Part shown: positions 8,690 through 17,021 of the stretch, one piece after another
Position numbering within the stretch: position 1 is the stretch's first letter
Layout of the letters: each line of letters starts with the position of its first letter
Assembly: GCF_900114215.1 (NCBI RefSeq)
Contig: NZ_FOSG01000002.1
Location: 1-64,000 of the forward strand
DNA length: 64,000 nucleotides
Direction of reading: 5' to 3'
From: Streptomyces mangrovi
Lineage (GTDB): Bacteria; Actinomycetota; Actinomycetes; Streptomycetales; Streptomycetaceae
Notes under the pieces: generated by a model
What the model was told of the DNA's origin: nothing
The model's database searches: none
The model's input: the letters and a program-made list of their open reading frames with translations, nothing else
Program-made: the position numbers and the translations under genes

Positions 8690-8746
8690 CTGCGCGCGGG
8701 TCTGGGACACGGTGTCCGCCACCGCACCGGGTGTGTGCGTAGGCGG

Positions 8747-8782
8747 TCACTGCGGACCGGCGCGCCTGCTGCCGATAATCAT
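8747..8782 (-). CDS. cimA leader peptide MIIGSRRAGPQ
   Basis: This is an 11-codon reading frame, ATG to TGA, with consecutive isoleucine codons ATT and ATC at positions 2 and 3; ATT is rare in this genome. It sits upstream of a terminator hairpin in front of cimA, whose pathway makes isoleucine. I infer ribosome stalling at the Ile codons when charged tRNA-Ile is low, favouring read-through. No clear ribosome binding site precedes the ATG, so the transcript may be leaderless or start just upstream. An in-frame GTG five codons earlier would add VPHLA. Confidence 0.65.
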   Translation of the reverse strand: MIIGSRRAGPQ

Positions 8783-8898
8783 GGCGAGGTGAGGCACGGA
8801 CACAGTCTGGCACGGATCCGCTCCGCGGATCGGGTGGTCTCACGATGTGGTCGTCGTGGTCCGCGGAGGCGGACGGCGGGACGGGAAGTGGCAGGAGA

Positions 8899-8952
8899 GG
8901 CGGGACGGGAGGACCGGGAGGACCGGAACGCTCTCGGCCCTCCCGTCCCGCC
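8899..8952. terminator. 14-bp stem-loop after ilvE
   Basis: The arms 8899-8912 and 8939-8952 are perfectly complementary, with a 26-base intervening region that can itself fold. The element lies 4 bases beyond the ilvE stop on its transcribed side, so it is probably the ilvE terminator. The rest of 8560-8956 holds the cimA promoter, leader peptide and attenuator, and no other gene. Confidence 0.7.
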
Positions 8953-8956
8953 GGAC

Positions 8957-10060
8957 TCAGCCCAGCCTGTGCATCCAGCCGTGCGTGTCCTGCGCGCGGC
9001 CGGTCTGGACCGCCAGCAGCGCCTCGCGCAGCTCCATCGTGATCTCACCCGGCTCGCCGTCGCCCACCGTCCAGTTCCCGGCGGCGGACTTCACCGTGCC
9101 GACCGGGGTGATGACGGCCGCGGTGCCGCAGGCGAAGACCTCGGTGATCGAGCCGTCGGCGTTGCCCTCGCGCCAGTCGTCGACGGAGATGCGGGCCTCC
9201 TCGGTGCCGTAGCCCAGGTCGGAGGCGATCGTCAGCAGCGAGTCGCGGGTGATACCCGGCAGCAGGGTGCCGGTCAGCCTGGGCGTGACGATGGTGGCGT
9301 CCTTGCCCGACCCCTTCACGAAGTACAGGTTCATGCCGCCCATCTCCTCGATCCAGCGGCGCTCTCCGGCGTCCAGCCAGACCACCTGGTCGCAGCCGTG
9401 CCCGGCGGCCTCGGCCTGGGCGACGAGGGAGGCCGCGTAGTTGCCGCCGGTCTTGGCCTCGCCCGTACCGCCGGGGGCGGCGCGCACGTACTCCTGCGAC
9501 AGCCAGACCGAGACGGGCTTGACGCCGCGCGGGAAGTAGGCGCCCGCGGGCGAGGCGATCACCACGAACAGGTACTCGTTCGCGGGCTTGACACCGAGTC
9601 CGACCTCCGTGGCGAACATGAAGGGGCGCAGGTACAGCGACTGCTCGCCCTCGCCGGGCACCCAGGCCCTGTCCTGCCGCACCAGCAGGTCGCACGCCTC
9701 GACGAAGGTCTCCACCGGCAGCTCGGGCATTGCCAGGCGGCGCGCGGAGCGCTGGAAGCGCCGGGCGTTGGCGTCGGGGCGGAAGACGGCGACCGAGCCG
9801 TCGGGCTGGCGGTAAGCCTTCAGCCCTTCGAAGATCGTCTGGGCGTAGTGCAGCGTCATGTTCGCCGGGTCCATCTGGAACGGGGCGTACGGCTGGAGCT
9901 GCGCGTCGTGCCAGCCGCGGCCCTCGGTCCACCGGATGGTGACCATGTGGTCGGTGAAGTGCCGGCCGAAACCGGGGGCGGCGAGCACCGCCTCGCGCTC
10001 CGCGGCGGGCAGCGGCTGCGCGGAGGGCTTGAGGGCGAATTCGATACGGGGCGTCGTCAT
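8957..10060 (-). CDS. ilvE: Branched-chain amino acid aminotransferase
   Basis: This is a 367-residue PLP enzyme of fold type IV. It transfers the amino group between glutamate and the 2-oxo acids of leucine, isoleucine and valine, the last step of their synthesis. [17 protein letters not shown] near the N-terminus, the PLP lysine Lys203 in [11 protein letters not shown], and [15 protein letters not shown] at the C-terminus are the family signatures. The ATG at 10058-10060 has AAGGA about 11 bases upstream. It lies between leuB and cimA, all leftward, with about 230 bases to leuB and its own hairpin downstream, so it is probably a separate transcript. Confidence 0.96.
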   Translation of the reverse strand: MTTPRIEFALKPSAQPLPAAEREAVLAAPGFGRHFTDHMVTIRWTEGRGWHDAQLQPYAPFQMDPANMTLHYAQTIFEGLKAYRQPDGSVAVFRPDANARRFQRSARRLAMPELPVETFVEACDLLVRQDRAWVPGEGEQSLYLRPFMFATEVGLGVKPANEYLFVVIASPAGAYFPRGVKPVSVWLSQEYVRAAPGGTGEAKTGGNYAASLVAQAEAAGHGCDQVVWLDAGERRWIEEMGGMNLYFVKGSGKDATIVTPRLTGTLLPGITRDSLLTIASDLGYGTEEARISVDDWREGNADGSITEVFACGTAAVITPVGTVKSAAGNWTVGDGEPGEITMELREALLAVQTGRAQDTHGWMHRLG

Positions 10061-10247
10061 GGTGAGCGCGTCCTTCACTGGGTGTCGTGGTGGACCGCGC
10101 TCCCGTCGCCCCGATCGGTACCAGGACGTCCGAGCTTCCCTGCATACAGCGGCCCCATGTCCGATTATCGGGGATGGCAGACCGCATGGGGTCACGGGTG
10201 GGCGGTCCTGGTGATAGATGTTCGCACCCAACCGCCGAGTAGCCCAG

Positions 10248-10272
10248 CGGCCGGGCGCCTGCGGCCCGGCCG
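10248..10272. terminator. Hairpin after leuB
   Basis: A 9-bp perfect stem (10248-10256 with 10264-10272) has a 7-base loop. It lies 21 bases beyond the leuB stop on its transcribed side, and is a likely leuB terminator. Confidence 0.55.
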
Positions 10273-10293
10273 GACGGAGCGTACGGCCGGGCG

Positions 10294-11331
10294 TCAGCCG
10301 GCTACTCGCGCCGCGAGAGCGTCGCCGATCTCGTCGGTGGTGCGGGGCGCGGAGCGCTCCGCGAGATCGGCCGAGACCGCGTCCTCGATGCGGGCCGCCT
10401 CGGGGTCGAGGCCGAGGTGCCGCAGCATCAGCGCGACGGAGAGGACCGTCGCGGTGGGGTCGGCCTTGCCGGTGCCGGCGATGTCGGGCGCGGAGCCGTG
10501 GACCGGCTCGAACATCGACGGGAAGGCGCCGGTGGGGTTGATGTTCCCGGAGGCGGCCAGTCCGATGCCGCCGGTGACGGCGGCGGCGAGGTCGGTGAGG
10601 ATGTCGCCGAAGAGGTTGTCGGTGACGATCACGTCGAAGCGCTCGGGCTGGGTGACGAAGAAGATCGTCGCGGCGTCCACGTGCAGGTAGTCGGTGGTGA
10701 CCTCGGGGTACTCCTCGCCGACCCGGTCGAAGATGTTCTTCCACAGGTGGCCGGCGTGCACCAGGACGTTGTTCTTGTGGACCAGCGTGAGCTTCCTGCG
10801 CGGGCGGGCCTTGGCCCGCTCGTAGGCGTCCCGCACCACGCGCTCCACGCCGTAGGCGGTGTTCACGCTGACCTCGGTGGCCACCTCGGCCGGGGTGCCG
10901 GTGCGCAGGGAGCCGCCGTTGCCGGTGTACGGGCCCTCGGTGCCCTCCCGGACGACGACGAAGTCGATGTCGGGGCGGCCCGCCAGCGGGGTCGCGGTGT
11001 TCGGGAAGAGCTTGGAGGGGCGCAGGTTGACGTAGTGGTCGAAGGCGAAGCGCAGCTTGAGCAGCAGCCCGCGCTCCAGCACGCCGGAGGGGACCGAGGG
11101 GTCTCCGATCGCGCCGAGCAGGATGGCGTCGTGGCCCTTGAGCCGCTCCAGCTCCGCGTCCGGCAGGGTCTCCCCCGTGGCGTGCCAGCGCTTCGCGCCG
11201 AGGTCGTACTCCCGTGTCCGCAGCTTCGCGTCCTGCGGAAGGACCGCGGACAGGACCTTCAGGCCCTGGGCCACGACTTCCCGGCCGATGCCGTCACCGG
11301 GGATCACTGCGAGGTCGATGCTGCGAGACAT
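10294..11331 (-). CDS. leuB: 3-isopropylmalate dehydrogenase
   Basis: This 345-residue enzyme oxidises and decarboxylates 3-isopropylmalate to 2-oxoisocaproate with NAD in leucine synthesis. [17 protein letters not shown] at the N-terminus, [18 protein letters not shown], the [17 protein letters not shown] metal-binding stretch and the [19 protein letters not shown] loop are diagnostic. I chose the ATG at 11329-11331 (MSRSIDLAV) by family length. The open frame extends to a GTG at 11365-11367 and another ATG at 11341-11343, and no start has a strong ribosome binding site. Its neighbours are ilvE and cimA. Confidence 0.95.
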   Translation of the reverse strand: MSRSIDLAVIPGDGIGREVVAQGLKVLSAVLPQDAKLRTREYDLGAKRWHATGETLPDAELERLKGHDAILLGAIGDPSVPSGVLERGLLLKLRFAFDHYVNLRPSKLFPNTATPLAGRPDIDFVVVREGTEGPYTGNGGSLRTGTPAEVATEVSVNTAYGVERVVRDAYERAKARPRRKLTLVHKNNVLVHAGHLWKNIFDRVGEEYPEVTTDYLHVDAATIFFVTQPERFDVIVTDNLFGDILTDLAAAVTGGIGLAASGNINPTGAFPSMFEPVHGSAPDIAGTGKADPTATVLSVALMLRHLGLDPEAARIEDAVSADLAERSAPRTTDEIGDALAARVAG

Positions 11332-11426
11332 GGGAGGGACCATACCGCTCGTCCCAGGGGATGACACGCGCTGTCCGCGATGCGGACCGGGCGCTCCAGT
11401 GCCGTACGAGCGCCGCTGCGGCGCCG

Positions 11427-11470
11427 CACGAGCCGCGGCCGGGACTCTCGGTTCCGGGCGGCGGCTCGTG
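11427..11470. terminator. Stem-loop after the 44-residue gene
   Basis: A 10-bp perfect stem pairs 11427-11436 with 11461-11470; the interior is GC-rich and partly self-complementary. It is placed 35 bases past the stop of the small gene at 11506-11640 and upstream of leuB. Confidence 0.5.
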
Positions 11471-11505
11471 GGGCGGTACGGCCCGGGCGGGCGGCGGAGC
11501 CGGCC

Positions 11506-11640
11506 TCAGTGGCCGGTGGCGCCCCCGTTGTCCCGGCGGTCCAGCGCCCGCTGGAGGGCGGCGGCCGCGTTGCGGCGGTCGGCGTTGTCGTGGTGGTCGC
11601 GGGCGGTGTGACGGGGGCGGCGGCGTGCGGTCGCGTCCAT
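11506..11640 (-). CDS. Small basic hypothetical protein (44 aa)
   Basis: I do not recognise a family. The frame begins MDATARRRPRHTARDHH and ends with NAAAALQRALDRRDNGGATGH, so it is Arg/His-rich with a short amphipathic helix near the C-terminus. GGGAG lies 7 bases before the ATG, which is good support for translation, and a hairpin follows the stop. It lies between leuB and the divergent Uma2 gene. Without homologs at hand I cannot exclude a chance frame in GC-rich DNA. Confidence 0.45.
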   Translation of the reverse strand: MDATARRRPRHTARDHHDNADRRNAAAALQRALDRRDNGGATGH

Positions 11641-11965
11641 GGCGAACTCCCTGAGGGGGCGGAAGAACCGGAGGGTGGAAAGAGGAGGGATTCCCAACGC
11701 GCCGTAAGGGCGGGGGCGACCGGTGCGGCAGGGGTCACCTGCGACGGGCACGGCGCCTCATCCGCCATTCGCTGATGGAGCGAGACGTTCGGCTTCTACC
11801 AAAGTAAGGGCTGAAAGCTGTGATGTCCCGCCGATTAGTTGGCCTTCCTACTATCTGAGACGGCGCCTTCTCCGACCTGCGGTTTTGTCACTGTGACGCC
11901 GCACACTTCACTCTTTCGGACGAGGGCTGGTCCCTTGTGGGCGCGCGCGGGCGGAAGATCCCTAA

Positions 11966-11983
11966 CGTCACTGGCGTCACTGA
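11966..11983 (+). promoter_or_regulatory. Two direct 9-bp repeats (cgtcactgg / cgtcactga) upstream of the Uma2 gene
   Basis: The two adjacent 9-mers differ at one base and are followed by a further partial copy (cgtcgca). They lie about 80 bases before the Uma2 start, where an operator or promoter element would be expected. The gap from 11641 to 12059 holds no other convincing gene; an open frame at 11835-12035 on the minus strand has no coding signs. Confidence 0.3.
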
Positions 11984-12059
11984 CGTCGCACCCGTACCGC
12001 CGTACGCGCTGTACCGCGACGAAGAGCCCGCCCATACTTCAAGGAGGAGGTGCTACGCC

Positions 12060-12749
12060 ATGACCGCTCTCACGCACGAGGCGCCCGAGGTCACCGAGGT
12101 CGACGAGACCGAGGAGACCGAGGAGGACCCCGGGTCCCACGGCGGCCCGCAGGCCCCGCCCCGGGCCGGCCTGGACGAGGCCCTGTGGCAGGCGTGGAAA
12201 ACCTTGGAACTCCCCGAGGGCTTTCACGCCGAGATCGTCGAGGGGTCCATCGAAGTGTCTCCCACCGGCCGCCACTGCCACGGTCAGATCGTCAACCGCC
12301 TGCGCCGCGCCCTCGAGAGGTTCCTCGACGACGGCGACCACGTGGCCTACCAGGACATGAACGTCATCCACGAGCTGACGGCCTATGTCCCCGACCTGTT
12401 CGTCGCCCCCGAGGACGACACCGAGCACGTCACCGAGGACGGGCTGGGGCTGAAGGCGTCCTGTGTGGAGATGGTCGTGGAGGTGGTCTCCCCCGGGCAC
12501 CGCGCGATCGAGCGCGACCGGGTCCACAAGCGCCGCGCGTACGCCCGCGCGGGAGTTCCGGTGTACGTCCTGATCGACGACCACGACGGCCACGGCACCG
12601 TCACCGTGCTGACCTCCCCCTCCCCCGGCGAGGCCGTCTACGCCGCCGAGACCCGCGTCCCGTACGGGACGGAGGTGGCGATCCCCGACGGCGCGGCGAA
12701 GGGCTTCGTGATCGGGGAGGCGATCACCGGCCCGCGCCGCGGCGCCTGA
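12060..12749 (+). CDS. Uma2 family (DUF820) putative restriction-endonuclease-fold protein
   Basis: This 229-residue protein carries the Uma2/DUF820 domain (about residues 45-215), a PD-(D/E)XK-like nuclease fold expanded in cyanobacteria and Streptomyces, whose cellular role is unknown. Fold residues visible are Glu in HAEIVEGSIEVSPTG, Asp in AYVPDLFVAPEDD, Glu in VEMVVEVVSPGH and the basic stretch ERDRVHKRRAYARAGVPVYVLID. The first 40 residues form an acidic, Thr/Glu-rich extension (EVDETEETEEDPG). AGGAGGAGG lies about 9 bases before the ATG at 12060. It stands alone, ending at a strong terminator. The nuclease activity is inferred from the fold only. Confidence 0.88.
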   Translation: MTALTHEAPEVTEVDETEETEEDPGSHGGPQAPPRAGLDEALWQAWKTLELPEGFHAEIVEGSIEVSPTGRHCHGQIVNRLRRALERFLDDGDHVAYQDMNVIHELTAYVPDLFVAPEDDTEHVTEDGLGLKASCVEMVVEVVSPGHRAIERDRVHKRRAYARAGVPVYVLIDDHDGHGTVTVLTSPSPGEAVYAAETRVPYGTEVAIPDGAAKGFVIGEAITGPRRGA

Positions 12750-12781
12750 CACGGCCTGACCCCGTCGGCCCCGCGCACGCG

Positions 12782-12821
12782 ACGGTGCCCCCGCCCGGAC
12801 GGATCCGGGCGGGGGCACCGT
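12782..12821. terminator. Perfect 18-bp hairpin between convergent genes
   Basis: The arms 12782-12799 and 12804-12821 are perfectly complementary with a 4-base loop (cgga). It lies between the Uma2 stop (12749) and the pruA stop (12865) and probably terminates both. Confidence 0.85.
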
Positions 12822-12864
12822 TCATGGCCGCTTCACGGGTCGCTTCACGGGCCGGTCGGGGAGG

Positions 12865-14496
12865 TCAGCCCATGTGGGGGTAGCGGTAGTCGGTCGGCGG
12901 GATCAGGTTCTCCTTGATGGAGCGGGTGGACGTCCAGCGCATCAGGTTCTGCTTGGAGCCCGCCTTGTCGTTGGTGCCCGAGGCCCGGCCGCCGCCGAAG
13001 GGCTGCTGGCCGACGACGGCGCCGGTGGGCTTGTCGTTGATGTAGAAGTTTCCGGCGGCGTAGCGCAGCTTCTCGCAGGCGTGCGCGGCGGCGGCGCGGT
13101 CCTGGGCGATGACGCAGCCGGTCAGGCCGTAGGGGGCGACCGACTCCATCTGCTCCAGCACCGCCTCGTACTCCGCGTCCTCGTAGACGTGGACGGCCAG
13201 GATCGGGCCGAAGTACTCCTGCCGGAAGACCTCGCTCGCCGGGTCGGTGCAGGTGATGACGGTCGGGCGGACGAAGTAGCCGACGCTGTCGTCGCAGTTC
13301 CCGCCGGCGACGATCTCGCAGGCCGGGTCGGACTTCGCGCGCTCGATGGCGGCCTTGTTCTTGGCGAAGGCGCGCTCGTCGATGACGGCGCCCATGAAGT
13401 TCGACAGGTCGGTGACGTCGCCCATGGTCAGGCCCTCGACCTCGGCCGCGAACTCCTCCTTGAGGCCGCCCTCCCACAGGGAGCGCGGCACGTAGGCACG
13501 CGAGGCCGCCGAGCACTTCTGGCCCTGGTACTCGAAGGCGCCGCGGGTCAGCGCGGTCCTCAGCACCGCCGGGTCGGCCGAGGGGTGGGCGACGACGAAG
13601 TCCTTGCCGCCGGTCTCGCCGACCAGGCGCGGGTAGGTCTTGTAGTTCTCGATGTTGTTCCCGACCGTCTTCCACAGGTACTGGAAGGTCTTCGTCGAGC
13701 CGGTGAAGTGGATGCCGGCGAGGTCGGGGTGGGTCAGCGCCACCTCCGAGACCTCCTTGCCGTCGCCGGTCAGCAGGTTGATGACGCCGTCCGGCAGCCC
13801 CGCCTCCTCCAGCAGGCGCATCAGCAGCACGGCGGCGTGGGTCTGGGTCGGGGACGGCTTCCAGATCACCGTGTTGCCCATCAGCGCCGGTGCGGTGGGG
13901 AGGTTGCCCGCGATGGCGGTGAAGTTGAAGGGCGTGATCGCGTAGACGAAGCCCTCCAGCGGGCGGTGGTCCGTGCGGTTCCACACGCCCGGGGAGTTGG
14001 CGACCGGCTGCTCGGCGAGGATCTGGCGGGCGTAGTGGACGTTGAAGCGCCAGAAGTCGATCAGTTCGCAGGGGGTGTCGATCTCCGCCTGCTGCGCCGT
14101 CTTGGACTGACCGAGCATGGTGGAGGCGGCCATCGTCTCGCGCCAGGGGCCGGCCAGCAGTTCGGCGGCCCGCAGGAAGACCGCGGCGCGGTCGTCGAAG
14201 GAGAGCGAGCGCCACATCGGGGCGGCGGCCAGCGCCGCGTCGACGGCCTCCCGCGCATCCTGCCGGGTGGCGTGGGCGGCGGTGCCCAGCACCGCCTTGT
14301 GGTTGTGGGGCTGCACGACGTCGAAGCGTTCACCGCCGCCGAGACGCCGCTTCCCGCCGATGGTCATCGTCAGGTCGATCGGGTTCTCGGCCAGCTCCTT
14401 GAGCCTGGTTTCGAGACGGGCGCGCTCCGGCGTGCCGGGTGCGTAGGTGTGCACCGGCTCGTTCACCGGCGTGGGGACCTGGGTCACAGCGTCCAT
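12865..14496 (-). CDS. pruA: L-glutamate gamma-semialdehyde (delta-1-pyrroline-5-carboxylate) dehydrogenase
   Basis: This 543-residue aldehyde dehydrogenase oxidises glutamate semialdehyde (from pyrroline-5-carboxylate) to glutamate with NAD, the second step of proline catabolism. The catalytic cysteine is Cys328 in YQGQKCSAASRAYVP. The nucleotide-binding region includes AITPFNFTAIAGNLPTAPALMGN and HFTGSTKTFQYLWK, and the end FGGGRASGTNDKAGS is typical of the single-domain PruA family. The ATG at 14494-14496 has AGGAG about 9 bases upstream. Proline dehydrogenase lies 70 bases upstream in the same direction, so the two form a catabolic operon. Confidence 0.96.
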   Translation of the reverse strand: MDAVTQVPTPVNEPVHTYAPGTPERARLETRLKELAENPIDLTMTIGGKRRLGGGERFDVVQPHNHKAVLGTAAHATRQDAREAVDAALAAAPMWRSLSFDDRAAVFLRAAELLAGPWRETMAASTMLGQSKTAQQAEIDTPCELIDFWRFNVHYARQILAEQPVANSPGVWNRTDHRPLEGFVYAITPFNFTAIAGNLPTAPALMGNTVIWKPSPTQTHAAVLLMRLLEEAGLPDGVINLLTGDGKEVSEVALTHPDLAGIHFTGSTKTFQYLWKTVGNNIENYKTYPRLVGETGGKDFVVAHPSADPAVLRTALTRGAFEYQGQKCSAASRAYVPRSLWEGGLKEEFAAEVEGLTMGDVTDLSNFMGAVIDERAFAKNKAAIERAKSDPACEIVAGGNCDDSVGYFVRPTVITCTDPASEVFRQEYFGPILAVHVYEDAEYEAVLEQMESVAPYGLTGCVIAQDRAAAAHACEKLRYAAGNFYINDKPTGAVVGQQPFGGGRASGTNDKAGSKQNLMRWTSTRSIKENLIPPTDYRYPHMG

Positions 14497-14566
14497 GAGC
14501 CGTGTCTCCTTCGAGGGGTCGGATCTGTCGTCGTACGTCAAAGGGGCGTGCGCGGCCGTGTCCCGC

Positions 14567-15493
14567 TCAGCCTCTGGTGGCCAGCGAGCGCAGGAAGAAC
14601 GCCAGGTTGGCGGGGCGCTCGGCCAGGCGCCGCATGAAGTACCCGTACCAGTCGGTGCCGTAGGGGACGTACACGCGCATCCGGTGGCCGGCGGCGGCCA
14701 GCCGCTCCTGCTCGGCGGTGCGGATGCCGTACAGCATCTGGAACTCGTACTCGTCCGGCTTGCGGCCGGCGCGGCGGGCCAGTTCCCGGGCGATGGCCAC
14801 CATCCGCGGGTCGTGGGAGCCGATCATGGGATAGCCCTCGCCCGCCATCAGGATCCGCAGGCAGCGCACGTACGCCCGGTCCACCTCGTGCTTGTCCTGG
14901 AGGGCGACGGAGGCGGGCTCCTTGTAGGCGCCCTTGACCAGCCGGACCCGGGAGCCCTCCCCGGCCAGGGCGCGGCAGTCGTCCTCGGTGCGGTACAGGT
15001 ACGACTGGAGCACCGCGCCCGTGGCGGGGAAGCGCTCGCGCAGCTTCGCCAGGATGGCCAGCGTGGAGTCGACCGTGGTGTGGTCCTCCATGTCCAGGGT
15101 GACGGTGGTGTCCGCCTCGGCGGCGGCCTCCACGACCCGCAGGACGCCCTCGTAGGCGATGTCGTCGCCTCCCGGGAGGGCCTGTCCGAAGGCGGAGAGC
15201 TTCACCGACATCTCGGCCCGCGCCCCCAGGCCGGCCTCCCGCAGCGCCTCGGCCAGGGCCAGGTAGGCGTCGCGGGCGCGCAGGGCCTCGGTGCGGTCGG
15301 TGACGTCCTCGCCCAGGTGGTCGAGGGTGACCTCCAGGCCCCGGCCGGTCAGGGAGCGGACGGTCTCCATGGCCTGGTCGAGGCGCTCTCCGGCGACGAA
15401 GCGGTCCACCACGGGGCGGGTGACCGGTGCGGCCGAGACGACGCGGCGGATGCTGTCGCTGCGCGCGGCCGCGAGGAGCACGGGACCCAGCAC
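14567..15493 (-). CDS. Proline dehydrogenase
   Basis: This 308-residue flavoenzyme has the compact monofunctional proline dehydrogenase fold. It oxidises proline to pyrroline-5-carboxylate and passes electrons to the respiratory chain. The beta/alpha barrel contains VSLKLS-like text (EMSVKLSAFGQALP), TLDMEDHTTVDSTL, SRVRLVKGAYKEP, MIGSHDPRMVAIA, EFQMLYGIR and the C-terminal PYGTDWYGYFMRRLAERPAN with the paired arginines that bind the substrate carboxylate. GTG at 15491-15493 is preceded by GGAGG 6 bases away. It is cotranscribed with pruA and divergent from a PucR-type regulator 107 bases away. Confidence 0.94.
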   Translation of the reverse strand: MLGPVLLAAARSDSIRRVVSAAPVTRPVVDRFVAGERLDQAMETVRSLTGRGLEVTLDHLGEDVTDRTEALRARDAYLALAEALREAGLGARAEMSVKLSAFGQALPGGDDIAYEGVLRVVEAAAEADTTVTLDMEDHTTVDSTLAILAKLRERFPATGAVLQSYLYRTEDDCRALAGEGSRVRLVKGAYKEPASVALQDKHEVDRAYVRCLRILMAGEGYPMIGSHDPRMVAIARELARRAGRKPDEYEFQMLYGIRTAEQERLAAAGHRMRVYVPYGTDWYGYFMRRLAERPANLAFFLRSLATRG

Positions 15494-15600
15494 GGGGCAC
15501 CTCCACGGGTGGTTCTCTGACGGTGGTCGAACGGCTGGTGAGCCACCGTCGAAACTAAGGATCGCTCCGCTTTCCCGCCATCGACAGCTGTCACGCTTCC

Positions 15601-16881
15601 GTGGCCCGGATCTCAGACATCTGTATGACAATGGCGGTGTCCGCGGGAGTGCCGCGGGCGGTGTACGGAAGGCGGCGCAAAGCGGTGCGCGAGGACTACC
15701 AGGTGCTGATCGACGAGGTGACCGCCCTCCTCGGCACCCCCGCGACACTGGAGAACCGCGACTTCGGGCTGATCGCCTTCGGGGCCCACGAGGGGGAGGA
15801 CGACGGGGAGGACGGCGCCCTCCTGATGGACCCGGTGCGCACCCGCTCGATCCTGCGGCGCCGCTCCACCGCCCGGGTGCGGGCCTGGTTCGAGAGCTTC
15901 GGCATCACCCGGGCGGTGGAACCCGTACGGATTCCGCCGGACCCGTCGGCCGGTGTGCTGCGGGGCCGGATCTGCGTGCCGGTGCGGCACGGCGGTGTGG
16001 TGCTGGGCTACATCTGGCTGCTGGACGACGGTGCGCTGGAGCTGTCCGACCCCCGGCTGGCGGACGTACAGGCCGTCGCGCGCCGCATCGGCTCACTGCT
16101 GGCCGACGAGTCCCGGGCGGGCACACGCCGGGGCGAGCTGCTGTGCGCCCTGCTCACGGCGGCGCCGGGGCACCGGGCGGCCGCGGAGCTCGCGGAGGCG
16201 GAACTGGCCGGGGAGCTGGGGCCGGTGGCGGCGGGTCCGCTGGCGGTGGTGGCCGTGGTGCCATGGGCGGAGGACGGGGACGCGGAGGGCCGGTCGGCGG
16301 CGGCGCCCGGGATCCCCGGCGCGGTCGCGGTGTGCGCGGTGCCGGGGACGGAGGGGCTGGCCGTGCTGGTGCGGCTGCGCGCCCCCGGCGGTCTCGACCC
16401 GGCCCACACCGCCGCCGAACGGCTGCTGCGCTCGCCGCGCGCCGGGGCGACGGCGGGAATCGGCCGGCCCTGCACGGGGCTGGGCGGAGTGCCCGGCGCC
16501 TGGCGGCAGGCGCTGGCCGCGGCGCGGGCGGCGCGGGCGGAGAGCAGGTTCGGGCCGGTGGCGCGGTGGGACCGGATCGGGCCGTACCGGCTGCTGGCCC
16601 TGCTCGCCCGCCCCTCCGGCTCGTCGGCGGCCGGTGCGCCGGACCCGTCGGTGCGTGCGCTGCTGGAACCCGGCCACCGGGAGATGGCCCGCACCGCCGA
16701 GGCGTTCCTGGACTGTGCGGGCCAGGCGGGCCGCACCGCGGCGCTGCTGGGCGTCCACCGGCAGACGCTGTACTACCGGCTGTCGCGGGTGGAGCAGCTC
16801 ACCGGTCTCGACCTGGACGACGGCGAGGACCGGCTGCTGCTGCACATGGCGCTGAAGACGGCGCGGCTGCTGAGGGGCTGA
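15601..16881 (+). CDS. PucR-type helix-turn-helix regulator, probable regulator of proline catabolism
   Basis: The product is up to 426 residues. The N-terminal half is GAF-like (DFGLIAFGAHEGED, VRTRSILRRR, GRICVPVRHGGVVLGYIWLLDDG). The C-terminal 50 residues are a PucR-family helix-turn-helix (GRTAALLGVHRQTLYYRLSRVEQLTG). It is divergent from the proline dehydrogenase-pruA operon with a 107-base shared promoter region, and regulators of this type control proline utilisation in Streptomyces, so local control is inferred. The start is uncertain: GTG 15601, ATG 15625 and ATG 15631 are all in frame and none has a clear ribosome binding site. Confidence 0.88.
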   Translation: MARISDICMTMAVSAGVPRAVYGRRRKAVREDYQVLIDEVTALLGTPATLENRDFGLIAFGAHEGEDDGEDGALLMDPVRTRSILRRRSTARVRAWFESFGITRAVEPVRIPPDPSAGVLRGRICVPVRHGGVVLGYIWLLDDGALELSDPRLADVQAVARRIGSLLADESRAGTRRGELLCALLTAAPGHRAAAELAEAELAGELGPVAAGPLAVVAVVPWAEDGDAEGRSAAAPGIPGAVAVCAVPGTEGLAVLVRLRAPGGLDPAHTAAERLLRSPRAGATAGIGRPCTGLGGVPGAWRQALAAARAARAESRFGPVARWDRIGPYRLLALLARPSGSSAAGAPDPSVRALLEPGHREMARTAEAFLDCAGQAGRTAALLGVHRQTLYYRLSRVEQLTGLDLDDGEDRLLLHMALKTARLLRG

Positions 16882-16931
16882 CCGTCAGCCTCCGTGCAGG
16901 ACGCCCGCCGCGGCCGACCGGTGCGGCGGAA

Positions 16932-16973
16932 CGCCGCGGCCCCGGCGCGGATGCCCGCGCCGGGGCCGCGGCG
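16932..16973. terminator. 19-bp perfect hairpin between convergent pucR-type gene and serA
   Basis: The arms 16932-16950 and 16955-16973 pair perfectly with loop atgc. It lies between the stops at 16881 and 17022, so it is likely bidirectional. Confidence 0.82.
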
Positions 16974-17021
16974 GCCTCCGGATCCCGCCCCCAGGAGTTC
17001 ACCCGGAGGAGGGATCTTCGA

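Noticed and set aside
8619..8843. Alternative longer reading frame (74 codons) across the cimA attenuator
   Set aside because: It runs through the terminator hairpin and U-tract and has no ribosome binding site. The short Ile-coding frame 8747-8782 explains the region better.
11835..12035. Possible 66-residue gene on the minus strand
   Set aside because: No ribosome binding site, no codon bias and no family; it lies in the likely promoter of the Uma2 gene.
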